This document shows positions 1 through 10,738 of a stretch of 64,000 nucleotides of DNA, piece after piece. Within the stretch, counting starts at the first letter, position 1. Every line of letters starts with the position of its first letter. Source of the DNA: Bacteroidota bacterium (GTDB lineage Bacteria; Bacteroidota; Bacteroidia; Sphingobacteriales; Sphingobacteriaceae); the NCBI GenBank assembly GCA_026224775.1, contig JAMFRP010000013.1:62001-126000 (forward strand). Reading direction: 5' to 3'. The notes under the pieces were generated by a model that searched no databases, had not been told where the DNA came from, and worked only from the letters and a program-made list of their open reading frames with translations. The position numbers were made by a program, and so were the translations under genes.

Positions 1-34
1 CAATGACATGATGAAAAAATATAAAAGACAAACC

Positions 35-1159
35 ATGCAAACACAAACATTAGATAAACCAACCCAAACAACTGATTTTTTACCTTTGAACGGTACTGAT
101 TATGTTGAATTCTATGTAGGCAACGCCAAGCAGGCTGCCCATTATTATAAAACCGCTTTCGGCTTTCAGGATCTGGCTTATTCAGGCCCTGAGACTGGCG
201 TGCGTGACAAGGCTTCGTATGTATTACAACAAGGCAAAATCCGCCTGGTGTTAACTACGCCTTTGCATTCGGAGCACCCCATCGCGGAGCATATTAAAAA
301 ACACGGCGATGGTGTAAAAATACTGGCCCTTTGGGTTGATGATGCTTACGACGCATTTCAGCAGACGGTAAGTCGTGGAGCAAAACCGTACCAAAAGCCA
401 CAAACATTTACCGATGAGCACGGCGAAGTTCGCACCAGCGGCATCATGCTTTATGGCGATACCGTGCACATGTTCATCGAGCGCAAAAATTATAAGGGAT
501 TATTTTTACCGGGTTATAAGAAACTGGAAACACACTATAATCCAACCGATACGGGCCTTTTATATGTAGACCATTGCGTAGGCAACGTAGGCTGGCATAA
601 AATGAACCAATGGGTTGATTTTTATGCAGATGTAATGGGGTTCAAGAATATTTTAACCTTTGATGATAAAATGATCTCTACCGAATATTCAGCCTTGATG
701 AGCAAGGTAATGAGCAACGGTAATGGTTATGTTAAGTTCCCGATAAATGAGCCGGCGGAAGGCAAAAAGAAATCTCAAATTGAAGAATATCTGGAGTTTT
801 ACGAAGGTGAAGGCGTACAGCACATGGCTTTAGCTACGCACGATATTGTAAAAACCGTAACCGACCTGCAAAGCCGCGGTGTAGAATTTTTAACAGTGCC
901 TACCTCCTACTATGACGAGTTAACCGATCGTGTTGGCCATATTGATGAGGATTTGGGACCGCTAAAAGAACTGGGCATTTTAGTTGACCGTGATGATGAA
1001 GGATATTTACTACAGATTTTCACCAAACCGGTTGAAGACAGGCCAACTTTATTCTTCGAGATCATCCAGCGTAAAGGCGCTAAATCATTTGGTGCAGGCA
1101 ACTTCAAGGCACTATTTGAAGCCATTGAGCGCGAACAGGATTTGAGAGGAAATTTATAA
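35..1159 (+). CDS. hppD: 4-hydroxyphenylpyruvate dioxygenase
   Basis: Non-heme Fe(II) enzyme converting 4-hydroxyphenylpyruvate to homogentisate in tyrosine breakdown; cytosolic. Two vicinal-oxygen-chelate domains are visible (about residues 15-150 and 165-340). The three iron ligands sit in the expected motifs: His in VDHCVGNV, His in GVQHMALAT and Glu in FFEIIQR. The C-terminal GAGNFKALFEAIEREQ signature is typical of the family, and about 374 residues is normal length. I chose the ATG at 35 (MQTQTLDKP) because the lysine-rich residues from the in-frame ATGs at 8 and 11 precede the conserved part; those starts remain possible. A strong terminator follows. The upstream neighbour lies outside the window. 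Confidence 0.96.
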   Translation: MQTQTLDKPTQTTDFLPLNGTDYVEFYVGNAKQAAHYYKTAFGFQDLAYSGPETGVRDKASYVLQQGKIRLVLTTPLHSEHPIAEHIKKHGDGVKILALWVDDAYDAFQQTVSRGAKPYQKPQTFTDEHGEVRTSGIMLYGDTVHMFIERKNYKGLFLPGYKKLETHYNPTDTGLLYVDHCVGNVGWHKMNQWVDFYADVMGFKNILTFDDKMISTEYSALMSKVMSNGNGYVKFPINEPAEGKKKSQIEEYLEFYEGEGVQHMALATHDIVKTVTDLQSRGVEFLTVPTSYYDELTDRVGHIDEDLGPLKELGILVDRDDEGYLLQIFTKPVEDRPTLFFEIIQRKGAKSFGAGNFKALFEAIEREQDLRGNL

Positions 1160-1185
1160 TTGAATAGTTCACAATTTATATAAAG

Positions 1186-1214
1186 AAAAGCCCCAATCAT
1201 AAGTTGGGGCTTTT
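1186..1214 (+). terminator. Rho-independent terminator after hppD
   Basis: Perfect 11-bp inverted repeat (AAAAGCCCCAA / TTGGGGCTTTT) with a 7-nt loop and a following T-run, 26 nt after the hppD stop. Confidence 0.9.
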
Positions 1215-1375
1215 CTTTTTTGCTGTTGTCATAATAATGTTCTAAAGCTTTCTTCTTTCGGTATCATGGCTCTTGAATCTTGGTTCTTGCTTCTCCAATC
1301 CTAACTAATCATCAATTAACTACCAAACTCATAGGTATTTTACTAATTTCGCTACCTCATACGCTTAATTATAAA

Positions 1376-4303
1376 ATGGACTATCAATTTAAAGATATAG
1401 AGCAAAAGTGGCAGCAGTTTTGGGCCGATCATCAAACTTTTAAGGCTGAGGATAATAGCACTAAACCAAAGTATTATGTGCTGGATATGTTCCCGTACCC
1501 ATCAGGCGCGGGGCTGCATGTTGGCCACCCGCTGGGCTATATAGCTTCTGATATTTTTGCAAGATATAAACGTTTAAAAGGCTTTAACGTGCTGCACCCC
1601 ATGGGTTACGACTCATTTGGTTTGCCGGCTGAGCAATACGCTATACAAACAGGTCAGCACCCTGCTATTACTACCGAAACTAACATTGCTACCTATCGCA
1701 GGCAATTAGATCAGATCGGATTTTCTTTCGATTGGAGTCGTGAAGTGCGTACCAGTTCACCCGATTATTACAAATGGACGCAGTGGATATTTATGCAGCT
1801 GTTCAACTCGTGGTACAACAAAGCCATCGAGAAGGCAGAGCCGATAAGTGTATTGGTGAAGCATTTTGAGCAACATGGTTCTGGTGATATAAATGCTGTG
1901 TGTGATGAGGAAGTCTTAAGCTTTAATGCTGACGATTGGAAAGCGATGAGCCATGATGAACAGCAGGCTGAGCTATTAAAATACCGCCTGACTTACCTTC
2001 GCGAAAGCACGGTTAATTGGTGTCCGGCTTTAGGTACAGTACTGGCAAACGACGAGGTAAAAGACGGCTTTAGCGAGCGCGGCGGTTACCCTGTTGAACA
2101 AAAGAAAATGATGCAGTGGAGCATGCGCATAACAGCTTATGCCGAACGCCTTTTACAAGGTTTGGATACCATTGACTGGCCCGAGCCTTTAAAAGAAATG
2201 CAAAGGAACTGGATCGGTAAGAGTACTGGTGCTTCGGTGAGGTTCCCGATTGAGAATCAAGAATCAAGAGTCAAGAGTCAAGAATACATAGAAGTTTTTA
2301 CGACTCGTGTTGATACCATTTTTGGGGTGACATTTGTTGTGCTGGCTCCTGAACATGAATTGGTTAAAGAATTGACTACGCCTGAGCAACAGGGCGCAAT
2401 TGATGCTTATATCACCCAAACCAAAAAGAAATCAGAGTTGGACAGGATGGCGGATACCAAAACGGTATCGGGCGCATTTACCGGCAGCTATGTATTGAAC
2501 CCGCTTAACGGCGATAAGATACAGTTATGGATTGCTGATTATGTGTTAGCCGGTTATGGAACCGGGGCTGTAATGGCTGTGCCAAGCGGCGATCAGCGTG
2601 ATTATTTATTCGCGAAGCATTTTGATTTGCCGATAGTGCCGATCATGGACATCCAGCAAATAGAAACCGAAGCCGACCCAACCAAAGATGGCAGGTACAT
2701 TAATTCGGATTTTATAAACGGTTTGTTTTATAGCGAAGCTACTAAAGCGGTAATTGCCAAATTGGAAGAAATAGGCGCGGGTAAAGCGAAGATCAACTTC
2801 AGGATGCGTGATGCCATATTTGGCCGTCAACGTTATTGGGGGGAGCCGGTACCGGTTTATTTTAAAGACGGATTGCCTCATCTAATTGAAGAAAGTGAAC
2901 TGCCTTTGGTTTTACCCGAGGTTGATAAATATTTACCTACTGAAAGCGGTGAGCCTCCTTTGGGTAGAGCAACGGGCTGGAAGCATCCGTTGGGGGATTA
3001 CGAACTAAGCACCATGCCCGGTTGGGCAGGATCAAGCTGGTACTGGTACCGTTATATGGATGCACATAACGATAGTGAATTCGCATCCAAAAAGGCTGTG
3101 GAATATTGGAAAGATGTTGATTTATACATTGGTGGTAGTGAGCATGCTACCGGGCATTTGCTGTACAGCCGTTTCTGGAATAAGTTTATGAAGGATATGA
3201 ACCTGGTAGTTGAGGAAGAACCTTTCAAAAAGCTGATAAACCAGGGGATGATACAGGGTAGAAGTAATTTTGTGTATCGATTGCTTTTGCAAGAGGAAGA
3301 TTTATCTCAAACACAATATTTCCTATCAAAAAAACAGGCTGATAGATGGGTGAATACTCAGACCTTTGGTCAGGAATTATTAGATGAATGGAATATTGAT
3401 TATAAAATTAAATATTACCTTGAAAATCAACAACGTTTGGCCTATGGTTCATTACATGTAGATGTAAATATTGTAAATAATGATGTGCTTGATATTGAAA
3501 AATTCAGGCAGTCACGTTCTGAATACAATAATGCTATTTTGGTTCTTGAAGATGGAACTCTATCTAAACCGGGAGATGTAATTAAAGGTAATTACATTTG
3601 CGGATGGGAAGTTGAAAAGATGTCGAAATCTAAATTCAATGTGGTTAACCCAGATGATCTGATCGCTCGTTATGGCGCGGATACTTTGCGTATGTACGAG
3701 ATGTTTTTAGGTCCGCTGGAGCAAAGCAAACCGTGGAATACCAATGGTATTGAGGGTGTGTTTAAGTTCCTGCGTAAGTTCTGGAGGTTATTTCACAATG
3801 ATCAATGGGTATTCACGGTATCAGATGCTGAACCAAGCAAAGCGGAATTAAAATCATTACACAAAATCATCCGCAAAGTGGAGGAAGATGTGGAGCGATT
3901 CTCGTTCAACACATCCGTTTCCAGCTTTATGATTGCGGTTAATGAGTTGACTGACTTAAAATGTAATAACAAAGCGATATTGCAGGATATGGTGATCATT
4001 CTGTCATCATACGCACCGCATATTTGCGAAGAACTGTGGACTTTACTAGGTAATGAAGCAGGTACTTTATCCTATGCAACCTATCCTAAATTTAATGGCA
4101 CTTATTTAATTGAGGATGAGTTCGCCTACCCTATTTCTATCAACGGAAAAACCAAAATGAACTTGAGTATATCCCTTAGTCTGGATGCTTCGGCTACCGA
4201 AGCTGTTGTTTTGGCAAATGCTGACGTGTTGAGGTATTTGGATGGTAAAGCACCCAAAAAAGTTATTGTGGTGAAGGGTCGGATTGTGAATATGGTTGTA
4301 TAA
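1376..4303 (+). CDS. leuS: Leucyl-tRNA synthetase
   Basis: Class Ia synthetase that charges tRNA-Leu. The HIGH-type motif is HVGH near residue 48, and KMSKS lies near residue 748 ([10 protein letters not shown]). The editing domain shows TTRVDTIFG and the usual GTGAVMAVP segment. About 975 residues fits the long Bacteroidota form with insertions near residues 145-205 and 620-735. The open frame extends 32 codons upstream, but [12 protein letters not shown] at 1376 is the conserved start. Residues about 294-304, just before the editing-domain core, are encoded by a run of near-identical TCAAGA units that matches an intergenic repeat of this window (separate entry). Essential gene, probably transcribed alone. 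Confidence 0.96.
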   Translation: MDYQFKDIEQKWQQFWADHQTFKAEDNSTKPKYYVLDMFPYPSGAGLHVGHPLGYIASDIFARYKRLKGFNVLHPMGYDSFGLPAEQYAIQTGQHPAITTETNIATYRRQLDQIGFSFDWSREVRTSSPDYYKWTQWIFMQLFNSWYNKAIEKAEPISVLVKHFEQHGSGDINAVCDEEVLSFNADDWKAMSHDEQQAELLKYRLTYLRESTVNWCPALGTVLANDEVKDGFSERGGYPVEQKKMMQWSMRITAYAERLLQGLDTIDWPEPLKEMQRNWIGKSTGASVRFPIENQESRVKSQEYIEVFTTRVDTIFGVTFVVLAPEHELVKELTTPEQQGAIDAYITQTKKKSELDRMADTKTVSGAFTGSYVLNPLNGDKIQLWIADYVLAGYGTGAVMAVPSGDQRDYLFAKHFDLPIVPIMDIQQIETEADPTKDGRYINSDFINGLFYSEATKAVIAKLEEIGAGKAKINFRMRDAIFGRQRYWGEPVPVYFKDGLPHLIEESELPLVLPEVDKYLPTESGEPPLGRATGWKHPLGDYELSTMPGWAGSSWYWYRYMDAHNDSEFASKKAVEYWKDVDLYIGGSEHATGHLLYSRFWNKFMKDMNLVVEEEPFKKLINQGMIQGRSNFVYRLLLQEEDLSQTQYFLSKKQADRWVNTQTFGQELLDEWNIDYKIKYYLENQQRLAYGSLHVDVNIVNNDVLDIEKFRQSRSEYNNAILVLEDGTLSKPGDVIKGNYICGWEVEKMSKSKFNVVNPDDLIARYGADTLRMYEMFLGPLEQSKPWNTNGIEGVFKFLRKFWRLFHNDQWVFTVSDAEPSKAELKSLHKIIRKVEEDVERFSFNTSVSSFMIAVNELTDLKCNNKAILQDMVIILSSYAPHICEELWTLLGNEAGTLSYATYPKFNGTYLIEDEFAYPISINGKTKMNLSISLSLDASATEAVVLANADVLRYLDGKAPKKVIVVKGRIVNMVV
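2254..2286 (+). repeat. ATCAAGA-type repeat inside leuS
   Basis: Five consecutive (A/G)(A/G)TCAAGA-like units that read in frame as roughly [11 protein letters not shown]. The same unit type recurs between genes at 15184, 16089 and 18139, so this looks like an intergenic repeat captured in a surface loop of LeuRS. Confidence 0.6.
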
Positions 4304-4322
4304 GCCAAGATTTTTAATTTAT

Positions 4323-4404
4323 TGTCATTGCGAGGAACGAAGCAATCGCGAACTATGCATTTAACTCTGTATAGCATGCGATTGCTTCGTTCCTCGCAAT
4401 GACA
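4323..4404. repeat. Palindromic intergenic repeat, family 1 copy A
   Basis: Perfect 27-bp arms (4323-4349 and 4378-4404; arm begins TGTCATTGCGAGGAACGAAG) around a 28-nt spacer. It sits between leuS and the next gene. The same arms recur at 11742 and 13276. It would form a long hairpin in RNA or extruded DNA. Confidence 0.9.
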
Positions 4405-4542
4405 TTTCTTTCTAAGACCTATTTATTTTCCAAATCTCTTAGTGTAACATTTACAATATGTTATGCTATAATTAATTAATTTTGACAAATTAATTGTAAC
4501 AATTCGGGTATTTTCGCCTCCAATTTCCAAAAGAATCAAAAA

Positions 4543-7071
4543 ATGAAACGTTTTTACATATTAATTTTATTATTAGGCTCCATGCTGTCGGCAAAAGCGC
4601 AGTTTGGCGGGTCTACAATTACAGGTAAAATAGCCGGGACGGTTATCGACTCGGTTACTAAAAAGCCTGTTCAATACGCCAGTGTAGCCATCTACCTGAG
4701 CAGTGGAAAAACCCCGCTAAACGGTATGCTTACTGATGCTAATGGCGGTTTTAAAATTTATAATATCCACCCGGGCAGCTATAGGGTTACTATTACATTT
4801 GTTGGTGGTTATAAAACTAAAACCATAAACCCGGTTGTTACCAGCGGTTCAAAACCTGACGCCAACCTGGGGAGTATTAAAATAAGGCCCGATAACGGCG
4901 ACCTTGGCGAGGTTCAAATCACAGCAAACGCGCCACTTATTGAAAGCCATATCGACAAGATAGTTTACAACGCCGAGAAGGATATTACCAACGTTGGCGG
5001 CAACGCGAGCGACGTATTACAAAAAGTACCATTGGTAGCTGTTGATATTAACGGCAACGTTTCTTTACGTGGTGATGCGAATGTTAAGGTATTAATCAAT
5101 GGTAAACCATCTGGCGCTATGTCGGCCAGTTTATCTGATGTATTAAAAACCATTCCTGCCGATCAGATCAAGAGCATCGAGGTTATTACCTCACCCTCTG
5201 CAAAATATGATGCAGAAGGTTCTGCAGGCATCATCAATATCATCACCAAACAAAAAAATGCGTCGGGCTTAAGTGGCTCGGTTAGCGGCGGTATTGGTAC
5301 ACGCCAAAACAATGGTAACTTTAATTTAAATTATAATAAAAACAGGTTCAGTATTTCGGCCAATATTGGTGGTAACCTTACCTGGCCGCAAACGTCAATT
5401 ACTAATTTTAACCAGTATATAACCAAGGCACCGGATACCGCGCATAACACTGCAAATCGTACCAGCATTATTAAGCGATACGGCACTATCAGTTCAATTA
5501 CCGCCGGGTATGATGTTAACAGTTATAACAGCATTACATCAACTTTCAGGTATAACAGGGGTGGTTTTAATCAAACCGGGCCTTCGCATAACACATCAAG
5601 CGGTAGTATGCTTAGCAGTAAAGGAGCTGACAGTACGTACAATAATATCTACGATAATCAAACCATACAGCATAACCTGTTTTATGGATTTGACTGGAGT
5701 GTAGACTATACGCATAAATTTCATAAAGAAGGTGAAGAGCTGGACTTATCGGCGCAATGGAGCCACAGTATAGTAAACACTGATTATACTAACACCTACA
5801 CAGGTGAAGCAGGGGTAGTGCCTTACTCAAACCAAAGAGGTTTAAATGATGGTACAAACAATGAATATACTTTCCAGGTTGATTATACCCTGCCGATTAG
5901 CAAAGTGTTAAAATTTGAGGCAGGTGGTAAAACAACCATCAGAAGACTGAATAGTGATTTTGATACTTTTGGTGGTGATGACCTTGATGTACTGGACCCG
6001 GTTAACAGCGATATTTATGATTATAATCAAAATGTTTACGCAGGATACTCAGTGTTTACAATCACGCTGCCTAAAAATTACACCATATTAGCAGGTGGTA
6101 GGTTTGAAAACACAACAATTAACGGTGATGCGATTAGCGAAGAACCGAATTTGCCGGCAGTTGAACAGAATTACAACATATTCATCCCAAGCTTAACCAT
6201 TCAAAAACAGTTTGGTACATCGCAAACGCTGAAATTAAGTTACAGCAAACGTATAACCCGCCCAAGCTTAACTTACCTTAACCCGTTTGTTAATATGAGT
6301 AATCCACAGAGCGAATCAGAAGGTAATCCTGATCTGCGCCCTGAAATTTCGCAAACGGTTGAGTTGAACTACAATACGTTCATTAAATCTTCGGTAATTA
6401 ACTTCTCAATTTATTACAAACACATTAATGGATTGATAGAAAGCATAGTAGTTCCAGATAGCACCGGATCAGCAGCAAAAAGCAATGTTGGTACGGTAAG
6501 CACCTATCAAAACATAGGTAGCAATAACTCATGGGGTTCAAGCTTTTTTGGCTCAATTAATCCGATCAAAATATTAACCATTAGGGGGAGTATTAATGCA
6601 TATACTTATAGTCCAGATCCTACCGGCCTGTTCGCTTCAGACCATAGCGCTGAAGGCACTTATATTCAATACAACGCATTCGGTATGGCTGAGGTTGATC
6701 TAAAAAGTATTGTAGGCCAGGTTTTCGCTATTGAGAATTCACCACGCCGTACTATTCAAGGTACTAACCCATCGTTCAGTTTGTTAGGCTTCGGTGTAAG
6801 AAAGCAATTTGATAATAAAAAAGCCTCGATTGGTGTTAACGTACTGCAACCGTTTAACAAGTATAAATACTTCGATCAAAACATAACTGGTCCTGGTTTG
6901 ACACAAACCAGCAGCACCGCCTTTCCGTTCCGCTCTGTTGGTTTAACGTTTAGCTATAGCTTTGGTAAAATTACCTTTAGCAACCCTAAAACGAAAAGCA
7001 ATAATCCTGATGATGAAAAACAGGATGATCAGGGTATGGGCAGCGCACCAGCCGCTGGAGGCGCAAAATAA
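4543..7071 (+). CDS. Outer-membrane beta-barrel protein, TonB-receptor-like, with CarboxypepD_reg domain
   Basis: Predicted outer-membrane receptor of 842 residues. A signal peptide (about residues 1-20, cleavage after AKA) is followed by a carboxypeptidase-regulatory-like beta-sandwich (about 27-115; GTVIDSVTKKPVQYASVAIY). A plug-like segment follows (about 120-235; DVLQKVPLVAVDINGNVSL, SAKYDAEGSAGIINIITK), then a long strand-rich barrel ending with aromatic-rich strands near FSYSFGKITF. A short acidic, Gly/Ala-rich tail ends the protein. This is the 'outer membrane beta-barrel family' common in Bacteroidota; no SusD partner is adjacent, so the substrate cannot be named. It is flanked by palindromic repeats and is probably monocistronic. 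Confidence 0.85.
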   Translation: MKRFYILILLLGSMLSAKAQFGGSTITGKIAGTVIDSVTKKPVQYASVAIYLSSGKTPLNGMLTDANGGFKIYNIHPGSYRVTITFVGGYKTKTINPVVTSGSKPDANLGSIKIRPDNGDLGEVQITANAPLIESHIDKIVYNAEKDITNVGGNASDVLQKVPLVAVDINGNVSLRGDANVKVLINGKPSGAMSASLSDVLKTIPADQIKSIEVITSPSAKYDAEGSAGIINIITKQKNASGLSGSVSGGIGTRQNNGNFNLNYNKNRFSISANIGGNLTWPQTSITNFNQYITKAPDTAHNTANRTSIIKRYGTISSITAGYDVNSYNSITSTFRYNRGGFNQTGPSHNTSSGSMLSSKGADSTYNNIYDNQTIQHNLFYGFDWSVDYTHKFHKEGEELDLSAQWSHSIVNTDYTNTYTGEAGVVPYSNQRGLNDGTNNEYTFQVDYTLPISKVLKFEAGGKTTIRRLNSDFDTFGGDDLDVLDPVNSDIYDYNQNVYAGYSVFTITLPKNYTILAGGRFENTTINGDAISEEPNLPAVEQNYNIFIPSLTIQKQFGTSQTLKLSYSKRITRPSLTYLNPFVNMSNPQSESEGNPDLRPEISQTVELNYNTFIKSSVINFSIYYKHINGLIESIVVPDSTGSAAKSNVGTVSTYQNIGSNNSWGSSFFGSINPIKILTIRGSINAYTYSPDPTGLFASDHSAEGTYIQYNAFGMAEVDLKSIVGQVFAIENSPRRTIQGTNPSFSLLGFGVRKQFDNKKASIGVNVLQPFNKYKYFDQNITGPGLTQTSSTAFPFRSVGLTFSYSFGKITFSNPKTKSNNPDDEKQDDQGMGSAPAAGGAK

Positions 7072-7093
7072 TAAAACCACAATTGTATAAGTC

Positions 7094-7126
7094 AAAAAGG
7101 CCCTTGTTTTACGAGGGTCTTTTTTG
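7094..7126 (+). terminator. Terminator after the outer-membrane receptor
   Basis: Hairpin AAAAAGGCCCTTG / CGAGGGTCTTTTT with two G-U pairs, a TTTTA loop and a T6 run. Confidence 0.75.
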
Positions 7127-7183
7127 TTAGAAGCTGCCCTAAAACGATTGAATCTTGTTTTTATACAAACCCCAAAAGCAAAG

Positions 7184-7269
7184 CGTCATTGCGAGCGAAG
7201 CGTGGCAATCCCCTACTTACAGAACGGCTCTGCATAGCTTGGGATTGCCACGCTTCGCTCGCAATGACG
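7184..7269. repeat. Palindromic intergenic repeat, family 2 copy B
   Basis: Perfect 29-bp arms (7184-7212, 7241-7269; CGTCATTGCGAGCGAAGCG...) with a 28-nt spacer. It shares TCATTGCGAG with family 1 but differs in the inner arm (GTGGCAATCCC). It lies between two convergent genes. Confidence 0.9.
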
Positions 7270-7303
7270 ATAGTTTTTTATTAGTTTTAGACAGGTTCCT
7301 AGA

Positions 7304-9115
7304 TTAATTTACCGCATCCACGTCAATCCCTATCTGTTTTAGCAATAACGAAGCATTAAAGGTTTTGCATTCGCCATGCTTCATTTTGTAGTCGAACAGC
7401 ATTTCGCCGTTTACTACCTGTATATCGAAATAGAAGTTGCGGATATAATCAGGGTATTTCTTTTCCAACTCGGCAATTTGCAAATCGTGAGTAGCAACCA
7501 TGCCAACACCTTTTTTGCTGATGAGCTGCTCAATTACCGCTTTCGAGCCCAGGTATTTATCAACTGAGTTAGTGCCGCGCAGCATCTCATCTATCAAAAA
7601 GAAAACCTTACGCTCGTTTTCAACCGCAGCCAGCAGCATTTGCAAGCGGTCAAGTTCGGCTTTAAAGGTTGAGGTGCTTTCGTTCAGTGAATCCTTAATA
7701 CGCATGTAGCTCACAATGGTAATCACCGATACGGTCATATCATCGGCACAAACCGGTGCTCCCGATAAAGCCAATATAGTATTAATCCCAATGGTACGCA
7801 AAAAGGTACTTTTACCCGCCATGTTTGATCCGGTGATAATATCTATCTTAAAAGCATCGTTCAGCTCATAATTGTTGCTTACACTATATTTATTGTTGAT
7901 CAGTGGATGAGCTATATTATTTGCGGTGATGGTATATGCCTCGCCATCGGCTATCTGCGGGAAGCCCCATTTTGGATAATTGATAGCTAACGATGATAAG
8001 CTGATCAATGCCTCAAATTCAGCTATTACATCAAAGGCGGTTTCAATATCCTGTTTATTGTCACGCTTCCAGTTTTCAATGGCGATAACCTGTTTTAACG
8101 ACCATAAAAAGAAAACATTCAACACGAAGTTAACTATCATAATGAGGTTATATCCGAGCTTATTTATAAGCTTAGCCAGGCCCTCTATGCTTTTATTGGT
8201 TTGCCCGTTATTTAGCTTTTGATTGAGCTCAGCACATTTTGCCGATTGCCACTTTTCTGCTTCAATCACTTTTAATACCACCGCGTAATTAGCCAGCACC
8301 TGGCCTATTTTATCGGCAATAGCCGCCGACTTCATGATAATCTCACCTTTTGAATTTAATATCAATAAATTAAAAATACCCAGGCCTACGGCGAAAAAAG
8401 TTATGGGCGAAAAATAAATGCTCGCTACAATAGCAGCTGATAATAACAAGGGGGCAATTTTGATATACACGCTTAACCATTTTTCACCGGGAATATCAAG
8501 TGGTAACTTCAGGTAAGCAAACAGCATGTTCAGTTGGATGGCATCCCTGCTGTTGGCAAATAAAAGGCGGGCCTGCATATCTGCCTTCCAATCATGCTTT
8601 GAGGCAATTTCCTTTACGGCATCTTGTCGTGATAGAACAATATTCTTTTCTGAAGGCGCATTCAGCCATTCGCCGAGTTTATTATTGCCCGCAATAGTTG
8701 CAGAGCGGTTGATGAGCTGATACAGTGATGAACTGCCAAAAATATCCAGATCGGCGCTATAAAAGTGTTTATCGTTGCTAAATGCGGCACCATTATCATA
8801 CATGTTGGTGTGGTGCAGTATGCTGTTAATTTCGTTTTCATTCACCTTTACCAGGTTTTCAAAATACTTCTTTTCATCCTCAAACCCACTTTGTTTTGAT
8901 ACCAGCCACGCAAAGCCAAAAAGTACAATAACAATCGCCCCAGCAATAATGGTGAAGTTGTTTTGTGTATTACCCAGGTAAATGGCTATCACCAATAATC
9001 CGATCAATCCCAGCCTTAAAAAGGAGTAGATATTGATCAGCTTTTTATATTTGTTAACTTCTGCATTAGCAGCATTTATGCGTAGGTTATAGTCGTTAAT
9101 AGTATCCTGTTCCAT
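7304..9115 (-). CDS. Membrane-anchored MutS-family ATPase
   Basis: 603 residues. The C-terminal third is a MutS domain V ATPase: Walker A GSNMAGKST near residue 430, the signature STSTFKAEL, Walker B VFFLIDEMLRGT and ATHD. The N-terminal MutS mismatch-recognition domain is absent. Hydrophobic stretches occur around residues 30-70 (two), 215-255 and 330-350, so the protein is probably an inner-membrane protein with a cytosolic ATPase. Such MutS-related proteins occur in Bacteroidota; a role in mismatch repair is not implied. It is divergent from rlmH with a 66-bp gap. Confidence 0.85.
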   Translation of the reverse strand: MEQDTINDYNLRINAANAEVNKYKKLINIYSFLRLGLIGLLVIAIYLGNTQNNFTIIAGAIVIVLFGFAWLVSKQSGFEDEKKYFENLVKVNENEINSILHHTNMYDNGAAFSNDKHFYSADLDIFGSSSLYQLINRSATIAGNNKLGEWLNAPSEKNIVLSRQDAVKEIASKHDWKADMQARLLFANSRDAIQLNMLFAYLKLPLDIPGEKWLSVYIKIAPLLLSAAIVASIYFSPITFFAVGLGIFNLLILNSKGEIIMKSAAIADKIGQVLANYAVVLKVIEAEKWQSAKCAELNQKLNNGQTNKSIEGLAKLINKLGYNLIMIVNFVLNVFFLWSLKQVIAIENWKRDNKQDIETAFDVIAEFEALISLSSLAINYPKWGFPQIADGEAYTITANNIAHPLINNKYSVSNNYELNDAFKIDIITGSNMAGKSTFLRTIGINTILALSGAPVCADDMTVSVITIVSYMRIKDSLNESTSTFKAELDRLQMLLAAVENERKVFFLIDEMLRGTNSVDKYLGSKAVIEQLISKKGVGMVATHDLQIAELEKKYPDYIRNFYFDIQVVNGEMLFDYKMKHGECKTFNASLLLKQIGIDVDAVN

Positions 9116-9181
9116 TTGCGTTTAAAAAATCAAGCTAAATAAGCACTTATATTTTAAATAAACGCTTATTTTGTTTTTGAT

Positions 9182-9655
9182 ATGAAGATCACTTTTTTAA
9201 CAGTCGGTAAAACTGAGGACGCTTATTTGAAAGATGGCATTGAAAAATATGTTAAACGCCTGAAGCATTATACCCGTTTGGAGATGATCGACTTGCCTGA
9301 ACTGAAAAACACCAAGGCCCTCACCCCTGAGCAGCAAAAAAGTAAAGAGGCCGAAATGATCTTGAAAAAAATCGCACCTACCGACCATGTAATCTTATTA
9401 GATGAGAACGGTATGGAGCTTACCTCTAAGAAATTCGCAACCTATCTCGAAAAGAAGAATATCAGCGCTACAGCAAGTTTAATTTTTATTGTAGGCGGAC
9501 CTTATGGCTTTTACGAAACCGTTTACCAGCGGGCCAATGATAAAATATCGCTATCGCGCATGACCTTTTCGCACCAGATGGTGCGCTTATTTTTTACTGA
9601 ACAGTTGTACCGTGCCTTCACCATTATAAAAGGCGAGCCTTACCACCACGAATAA
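9182..9655 (+). CDS. rlmH: 23S rRNA (pseudouridine1915-N3)-methyltransferase RlmH
   Basis: SPOUT methyltransferase that modifies pseudouridine 1915 in helix 69 of 23S rRNA, using SAM. 157 residues, full length. Family motifs: N-terminal MKITFLTVGKT, LLDENGMELTSKKFA, IFIVGGPYGF, and the C-terminal SLSRMTFSHQMVRLFFTEQLYRA ending in YHHE. A TTT-rich upstream region is shared with the divergent MutS-like gene. Confidence 0.97.
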   Translation: MKITFLTVGKTEDAYLKDGIEKYVKRLKHYTRLEMIDLPELKNTKALTPEQQKSKEAEMILKKIAPTDHVILLDENGMELTSKKFATYLEKKNISATASLIFIVGGPYGFYETVYQRANDKISLSRMTFSHQMVRLFFTEQLYRAFTIIKGEPYHHE

Positions 9656-9773
9656 ATCTGGCTGAATTACCACAGTTTTGCCACCGTCACATTTTTGTCA
9701 AAAACTTTTTTCTGTTTTTGTTGGAAAAATAATGCCCTTATATTTATTCTATTAGTTAATTAAATGTCTTCCT

Positions 9774-10703
9774 ATGCATCAAATTACTACTGAACTGGTA
9801 TCGGGGAAATTTATTTTCTTCTATGTCCTAATCATTTCAACCATCATTATTCATTATCGTGGTAAAGTAAGGTACAAGTTTTTCAGGCAACTTACAGATC
9901 ATTCAACTTTTATGGCGCCTATTAATGTGCCGATGTATGCCTTATCAGGCGTTGAAAATAAACCTTATATCAAAACCGAATCATTCCCGCAACTTAACTT
10001 GCTAAAAAACAAATGGGAAACTATACGTGATGAAGCTTTGCTGCTTGAGCAGGAAGAGTTGATCAAAGGATCGGATAAATTGAACGATGTTGGTTTTAAT
10101 TCCTTTTTCCGCAGGGGATGGAAACGCTTTTATTTAAAATGGTATGATGATTTTCACCCATCAGCAACTAAATATTGCCCTCAAACGGTTGAGTTATTAA
10201 AACAGATCCCATCAGTCAAAGCAGCAATGTTCGCGGTACTGCCTGCTGGCAGTGAATTATTAAAGCACCGCGACCCTTATGCAGGCTCGCTGCGCTATCA
10301 TTTAGGTTTGATCACGCCGAACTCCGATGCTTGTAATATAGTAGTAGATGGGCAGCCCTATGCCTGGCGGGATGGCGAAGATGTACTGTTTGATGAAACC
10401 TATATCCATTACGCGCAGAATAAGACTGACGTTGACCGTATAATTCTGTTTTGTGATGTGGAGCGCCCGGTAAAAACCATGTTTGGCCGTGGCTGGAATA
10501 AGTTTTTCGGCTGGTTTATTATGGCGGCGGCGGCATCACCTAATATGGGCGAGGATAAAACAGGTAACATCAATAAAGTATTCAGATACATCTATTCCAT
10601 CAGGATTGTTGGTAAAAGATTGAAGGCTTATAACTACAATTTGTATTACGGTGTAAAATATGCGCTATTAGTGCTGATATTGTGGCTGATATTCATCAGG
10701 TAA
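9774..10703 (+). CDS. Aspartyl/asparaginyl beta-hydroxylase family protein, LpxO-like
   Basis: 309 residues. Predicted Fe(II)/2-oxoglutarate dioxygenase of the Asp_Arg_Hydrox fold. Iron ligands and 2OG contact are visible: KHRDPYAGSLRYHLGL (His, Asp), DETYIHYAQN (distal His) and DRIILFCDV (Arg). A hydrophobic segment at residues about 12-28 and another at the C-terminus (about 290-307) bracket the catalytic domain. This architecture matches lipid A 2-hydroxylase LpxO, so an inner-membrane lipid substrate is likely. Peptidyl hydroxylation cannot be excluded. Not obviously in an operon. Confidence 0.8.
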   Translation: MHQITTELVSGKFIFFYVLIISTIIIHYRGKVRYKFFRQLTDHSTFMAPINVPMYALSGVENKPYIKTESFPQLNLLKNKWETIRDEALLLEQEELIKGSDKLNDVGFNSFFRRGWKRFYLKWYDDFHPSATKYCPQTVELLKQIPSVKAAMFAVLPAGSELLKHRDPYAGSLRYHLGLITPNSDACNIVVDGQPYAWRDGEDVLFDETYIHYAQNKTDVDRIILFCDVERPVKTMFGRGWNKFFGWFIMAAAASPNMGEDKTGNINKVFRYIYSIRIVGKRLKAYNYNLYYGVKYALLVLILWLIFIR

Positions 10704-10734
10704 TTGTTTTGGATTGTTAATTTGGCTAGCTTTG
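10704..10734 (+). promoter_or_regulatory. Probable Bacteroidota promoter of the CDF exporter
   Basis: TTG (10704-10706), 20 nt, then TAGCTTTG (10727-10734), matching the TTG-N17..23-TAnnTTTG form. The -7 box ends only 4 nt before the ATG, so the mRNA would have almost no leader. Confidence 0.45.
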
Positions 10735-10738
10735 CACT

